Shown here piece by piece: positions 60,948 to 64,000 of a stretch of 64,000 bases of DNA (position 1 is its first letter; every line of letters starts with the position of its first letter). The notes beneath the pieces were generated by a model. The model made no database searches and had not been told where the DNA came from. It was given only the letters and a program-made list of their open reading frames with translations. Source of the DNA: Pectobacterium cacticida (GTDB lineage: Bacteria > Pseudomonadota > Gammaproteobacteria > Enterobacterales > Enterobacteriaceae); the NCBI RefSeq assembly GCF_036885195.1, contig NZ_CP133656.1, forward strand, positions 1,178,001 to 1,242,000, given 5' to 3'. The position numbers and the translations under genes are program-made.

Positions 60948-61553
60948 TTATTTGACACTCCGGGGTTCGATCCAGACAAGTTGAGTGGTAGGAGCAATAT
61001 CAGGAAGGTGAGAAGCTTCAATCGGTTCAATCATGGCCAGCTTGCGCTGTACCGCAGAAATGTATCTTGCAGCTGGAGCTCCGCCGGCAGGGCGATGGTA
61101 ACAACCAACAGCTCGTAACCAGCTGCCCGGTTTTCTCTCGTAGCATTCACGTAGAATTTGTGCTGAAACATTCAGATTGGTGTAGGGTTCAAACGCCTCC
61201 CAGGAGTTTGCAAAACGACGACCGTTCCAACCCCAGTTAACCTGCCCTAATCCAACATCAATGTTTTTATGTGGTACCGTCTTCAGAAAACGTTGTAGTG
61301 CCTGCCAGGCTTCCAGTCGGCTGTCATATTGATAGCTTCTCCCCTGAACATTCAGACTCCAGGGCCAGGGGCGAACGCCATGAGGCAGCTTGCGGCTAGA
61401 CTCCTGTAATGATTGTGCATAGAACAGTTCAGGCGGAACCTGATGTAAATACGCAACACGCTGATACCCGTCAGGCACCGGTTGTCGTGATGCGTTAACA
61501 CTGGAAGAAAAAATGCTGAAGATAACCAGCATCAGAAGGCAGCGACACGCCAT
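60948..61553 (-). CDS. Lytic transglycosylase of the conjugation system
   Basis: 201 aa. Signal peptide (CLLMLVIFSIFSSSVNA) and an SLT-like domain with the catalytic Glu in FYAQSLQESS (about 51), VGLGQVNWGWNGRRF, and LNVSAQILRECY. Opens peptidoglycan locally for channel and pilus assembly (VirB1-like). Confidence 0.9.
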   Translation of the reverse strand: MACRCLLMLVIFSIFSSSVNASRQPVPDGYQRVAYLHQVPPELFYAQSLQESSRKLPHGVRPWPWSLNVQGRSYQYDSRLEAWQALQRFLKTVPHKNIDVGLGQVNWGWNGRRFANSWEAFEPYTNLNVSAQILRECYERKPGSWLRAVGCYHRPAGGAPAARYISAVQRKLAMIEPIEASHLPDIAPTTQLVWIEPRSVK

Positions 61554-62245
61554 CCACTTTCTCCCTGCTGCAACAACACTGGCATCAGTCCATTACCAAA
61601 TCGAATCCAACGACCGCCATCATGGTTCAATGTGATTTGGCGATTACGCACTCGCTCCACTGGGATATTGCGCTCTCTGGCCCATTCACGCAGTTTGTTG
61701 TCATCCCCACCGCTGTCAACCAGATAGATGTCAACCGGGCGTTCATCCGCCAGAACGGCTGCGAGGCGCGAATTACAGTTGCCGCAATCCTGGGATTTCA
61801 CAAATAACGCCAATCGACCACCGTTATCGTGTGCAACACCGCCTGCATTGCCCATGTTGACTGGCAATGCATTCGGATAAATACGCCCCCAAGCCGCATC
61901 CACCTCACGCTGAAATTTCAAGATCTTTTCAGTGCGCTGAAATTCTTCCTTTACCCACTTCTCTGCTAACTGCCGCCGTTCTGCATCGCTGCGAGCTTCA
62001 ATACCCAGGGTGGTTAACGGATCCAATCCCGGCGACTGAATGCCCGTTTTCCCTCGCATCATGTCCTGATATCGAGCCCATTCTTCATCGGTCAACCCCC
62101 ACTGTGTCGACTGAAGGTGAGACAATCCCTGATCAACCACTCGAGTTTGTGAATTCGACTCAGGCGTAACATGAATGCTGGTATTGACGGAGGCGTGTGC
62201 CGTTCCTGCTAAAGTAAGCATTAGCGCCATTGCTTTCACTTTCAT
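61532..62245 (-). CDS. ICE protein of the TIGR03759 family
   Basis: 237 aa, signal peptide (MALMLTLAGTAHA). N-terminal half includes WGLTDEEWARYQDMMRG; the C-terminal half is a thioredoxin-like domain with CGNC (SQDCGNCNSRLAAVL), so it may have disulfide or reductase activity in the periplasm. Overlaps the transglycosylase gene by 22 bases. Confidence 0.88.
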   Translation of the reverse strand: MKVKAMALMLTLAGTAHASVNTSIHVTPESNSQTRVVDQGLSHLQSTQWGLTDEEWARYQDMMRGKTGIQSPGLDPLTTLGIEARSDAERRQLAEKWVKEEFQRTEKILKFQREVDAAWGRIYPNALPVNMGNAGGVAHDNGGRLALFVKSQDCGNCNSRLAAVLADERPVDIYLVDSGGDDNKLREWARERNIPVERVRNRQITLNHDGGRWIRFGNGLMPVLLQQGESGWRVAAF

Positions 62246-62254
62246 AACGGTTCC

Positions 62255-63139
62255 TTACTGCAATGTGAGAATTTGAGGTTTTCCATTAACCAGAAAACGC
62301 GCCTGATTTCCGTCAATACGGGATAACGTCCAGCCATTAACCGATTCGCCGGGCGTTAGCATTCGTATGTCTGACCAGCGATTACCTGCTGCTGAATGAG
62401 GGATGATGACGGCATATTGCTGCCCTCCTCGGTGCTCAATACTGGTTAATGCAAAAGGGGCGGGCATGGGTTTAATTATCCGTTGAGACTTTTTTGCGGG
62501 AGTAGCCTTCTGCTTTTGCGGCACTAGCTTTTCAAATCTGTTTTGCCAGTCAGAAGCTAAAGAGGAAATACGTTTATCCTGTGCATCTGCAGTTCCCTGC
62601 AGATCATTAATACGCTGTTCAAGATGTGCTAGCCGTTCAGGAATGGCTGATTGCCCTTCTACATTTTTTATGTATTGATTCAGTTTCGTATCCAGGGTGC
62701 TAGCCCAATCATTCTGAGACTGACGCAATGCGTCGAGCTCCTTCACAGAGACAAATTCGCTCCGAAGCTCGCCAATTTTAATTTTTAATTCCTGCATCTC
62801 TGCCGGCAATTGCTGAAGCTGGCCACGACGAAATGCCGCATCTAGCGAGTCCAACTGAACACTCTGCTGTTGGACGATCAGAAAAAACATGACACATGCG
62901 GCTAGCGGAACGAAAAACAAAACGGCAAGCAGGCTTTTAAAGATCCACGATTGCCAAGACCTCCGTGGCAATTCATGATCACTTTCGTTTCTGTCGAAAA
63001 TCCCCATCCGCTTTGCAGCAACATCAGCAGAGGACGTTTTGGCGTAATGTGCTTTAACCTCTTCAGTAAACGGATCATCTTCTTGAGCTTCAGATAAAGG
63101 GGGAAGTATGGTGTCTGTAACGGAGGACTCAGTTGTCAT
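62255..63139 (-). CDS. Bitopic coiled-coil membrane protein of the transfer cluster
   Basis: 294 aa. Cytoplasmic N-terminus, one transmembrane helix (LLAVLFFVPLAACVMFFLIV), a long periplasmic coiled coil (LDALRQSQNDWASTLDTKLN; LAHLEQRINDLQGTADAQ) and a C-terminal beta domain (YAVIIPHSAAGNRWSDIRML). Topology resembles PilP/PilO-type pilus alignment proteins, but homology is unproven. ATGA overlap with the gene before it. Confidence 0.65.
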   Translation of the reverse strand: MTTESSVTDTILPPLSEAQEDDPFTEEVKAHYAKTSSADVAAKRMGIFDRNESDHELPRRSWQSWIFKSLLAVLFFVPLAACVMFFLIVQQQSVQLDSLDAAFRRGQLQQLPAEMQELKIKIGELRSEFVSVKELDALRQSQNDWASTLDTKLNQYIKNVEGQSAIPERLAHLEQRINDLQGTADAQDKRISSLASDWQNRFEKLVPQKQKATPAKKSQRIIKPMPAPFALTSIEHRGGQQYAVIIPHSAAGNRWSDIRMLTPGESVNGWTLSRIDGNQARFLVNGKPQILTLQ

Positions 63140-63453
63140 TCCTCAAATCCTTTGGTTAGCGGTTTTCGCCAATACTTTGCAAAAACCGAGAACCAGAGAC
63201 GACAAACAACTGAACATTGAGCATGTGAAATTAAGCCCACGAGAAAGGAGGCGAAACTGCCCTTCGTTAAGAATAATTTAATCAGTTTCCTATATAACTG
63301 CTCGATACAGTCCGAACGCCTACCATCTTTAGGCGTAATTTTCAGGATCCACAAGGGCATCCAAAAAACTCTCAGTGCGGTAATCGTTGTTCCAACCAAT
63401 CCAGATAGATGGCTCACCCTCAACCGAAATATTGCGGTTTCCGGACATTGCAC
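63136..63453 (-). CDS. Possible small membrane protein
   Basis: 105 aa with two moderately hydrophobic stretches (GTTITALRVFWMPLWIL; FASFLVGLISHAQCSVVCRL). It ends in an ATGA overlap with the next gene, which favours it being real, but it has no clear family and no good ribosome-binding site. Confidence 0.45.
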   Translation of the reverse strand: MQCPETAIFRLRVSHLSGLVGTTITALRVFWMPLWILKITPKDGRRSDCIEQLYRKLIKLFLTKGSFASFLVGLISHAQCSVVCRLWFSVFAKYWRKPLTKGFEE

Positions 63454-63628
63454 ACCGACAGCTTTTCGCTTTGATGCTTTAAGTTCAGGTTAAACTAACG
63501 TTCTAATAGTTTGTTTGTTTGACATTACTTTAATCCCCATATCACTATGATAAAAATGTAAATACTCTCACAGGCATCATTTCATATCTCACTATTGAAT
63601 ATTGGGGATGAGAAATTTAGCGTTTAAA

Positions 63629-64000
63629 TCAATATTCAATACCTATTATTGATTTCCCTCCGACCGCTTGATGCAGTCGAGCATCTTTACCCAAATGATA
63701 GCCCGCATGATATGCATCATCATCCCCACGACAGCGTTTCGCCTCCCGGCTTTTAAGTTCGCTAAATCCTTCGGAGATCTGCTTATAATACAGCGACATT
63801 AGTTGCTGCTCTTCCGGTTCAACAGCAAACCGGTTAATGGCATTGCGAGCTCCTCTTACCCAACCTGCACAAAATTGATCTGCGCGATTGGTTTTAGTGC
63901 TGCGTTTGATGCGCTTGTTTTGTGAGGCAATAAACTCGCTACGGGCTTTAACTAACTGAACACTCAATACATCGAATCCATATGCAGCAATCTGCGGCCG
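63629..64000 (-). CDS. DUF2786-domain protein, C-terminal part
   Basis: The frame is open to the window edge (upstream residues read AAYGFDVLSVQLVKARS), so the gene continues beyond 64000. Conserved FCAGWVRGARNAINRF...EEQQLMSLY and the C-terminal RCRGDDDAYHAGYHLGKDAR are typical of DUF2786 proteins in ICEs. Function unknown. Only the last 120 or so residues are visible. Confidence 0.8.
   Translation of the reverse strand, partial: RPQIAAYGFDVLSVQLVKARSEFIASQNKRIKRSTKTNRADQFCAGWVRGARNAINRFAVEPEEQQLMSLYYKQISEGFSELKSREAKRCRGDDDAYHAGYHLGKDARLHQAVGGKSIIGIEY

Noticed and set aside
1..64000. CRISPR array
   Set aside because: No series of regularly spaced identical 24-37 base repeats and no Cas proteins. 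The hairpin leaders are too irregular and lie at gene starts.

Overview
The window looks like chromosomal DNA of a soft-rot enterobacterium, most likely Pectobacterium or a close relative. This is an inference from the protein sequences and from the core gene order proA-proB-crl / cutA-dsbD-yjdC. A core block of about 6.5 kb (12.4-19.1 kb) separates two horizontally acquired regions, each starting at the 3' end of a tRNA gene.

Left region (1-12.36 kb): the tRNA-Thr(CGU)-proximal end of an integrated island whose far end lies outside the window. From the tRNA outward it holds a P4-type integrase, an AlpA-like regulator, small AT-rich genes including a protein that is only the H-NS oligomerisation domain, an IS256-family element, a truncated yegP, a yefM-yoeB toxin-antitoxin pair with its operator, a full-length H-NS paralogue, orphan type IVb pilin genes pilS and pilV, and a PAAR/pyocin-S-like toxin with a DUF6392-type presumed immunity partner.

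Core block: tRNA-Thr, proA, proB and crl on the minus strand; cutA, dsbD and yjdC on the plus strand; decayed AraC and LysE genes; tRNA-Phe.

Right region (19.1-64 kb, running off the window): an integrative and conjugative element (ICE) of the SPI-7 / PFGI-1 / HAI2 kind, entered at tRNA-Phe. It starts with a tyrosine integrase, a MobH-type relaxase homologue lacking the usual metal-ligand histidines, an SF1 helicase and a homologue of the DNA polymerase III theta subunit. A 10-kb minus-strand accessory operon follows (34.1-24.5 kb; RadC-like protein, ArdC/N6-methylase-like protein, several unknown proteins), then an internal segment with a second integrase bounded by two copies of a 187-bp structured repeat, a mazEF-type module, and a nearly complete type G (GI-type) conjugative secretion system: TraG, the PFL_4711/4710/4709 proteins, VirB4, lipoprotein, VirB10-, VirB9- and VirB8-like proteins, pilin-like small membrane proteins, RAQPRD, TraD, a transglycosylase and others. 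A HEPN plus zinc-ribbon gene sits in the opposite orientation inside it.

The most unusual signal is in the accessory operon. Nearly every gene that is not translationally coupled to its upstream neighbour has an intergenic leader of the same design: a constant ACCC-N4-GGG...CCC-N-GGG...CCC frame forming a strong hairpin, whose variable 3' arm is complementary to the ribosome-binding region of the gene immediately downstream. The variable part differs from gene to gene but the complementarity is kept, in the best cases as 7-10 consecutive perfect pairs. The 187-bp repeat at the head of this operon and its second copy 2.9 kb away differ by paired substitutions that preserve two stems. Together these suggest an RNA-level control system that I do not recognise from described families.
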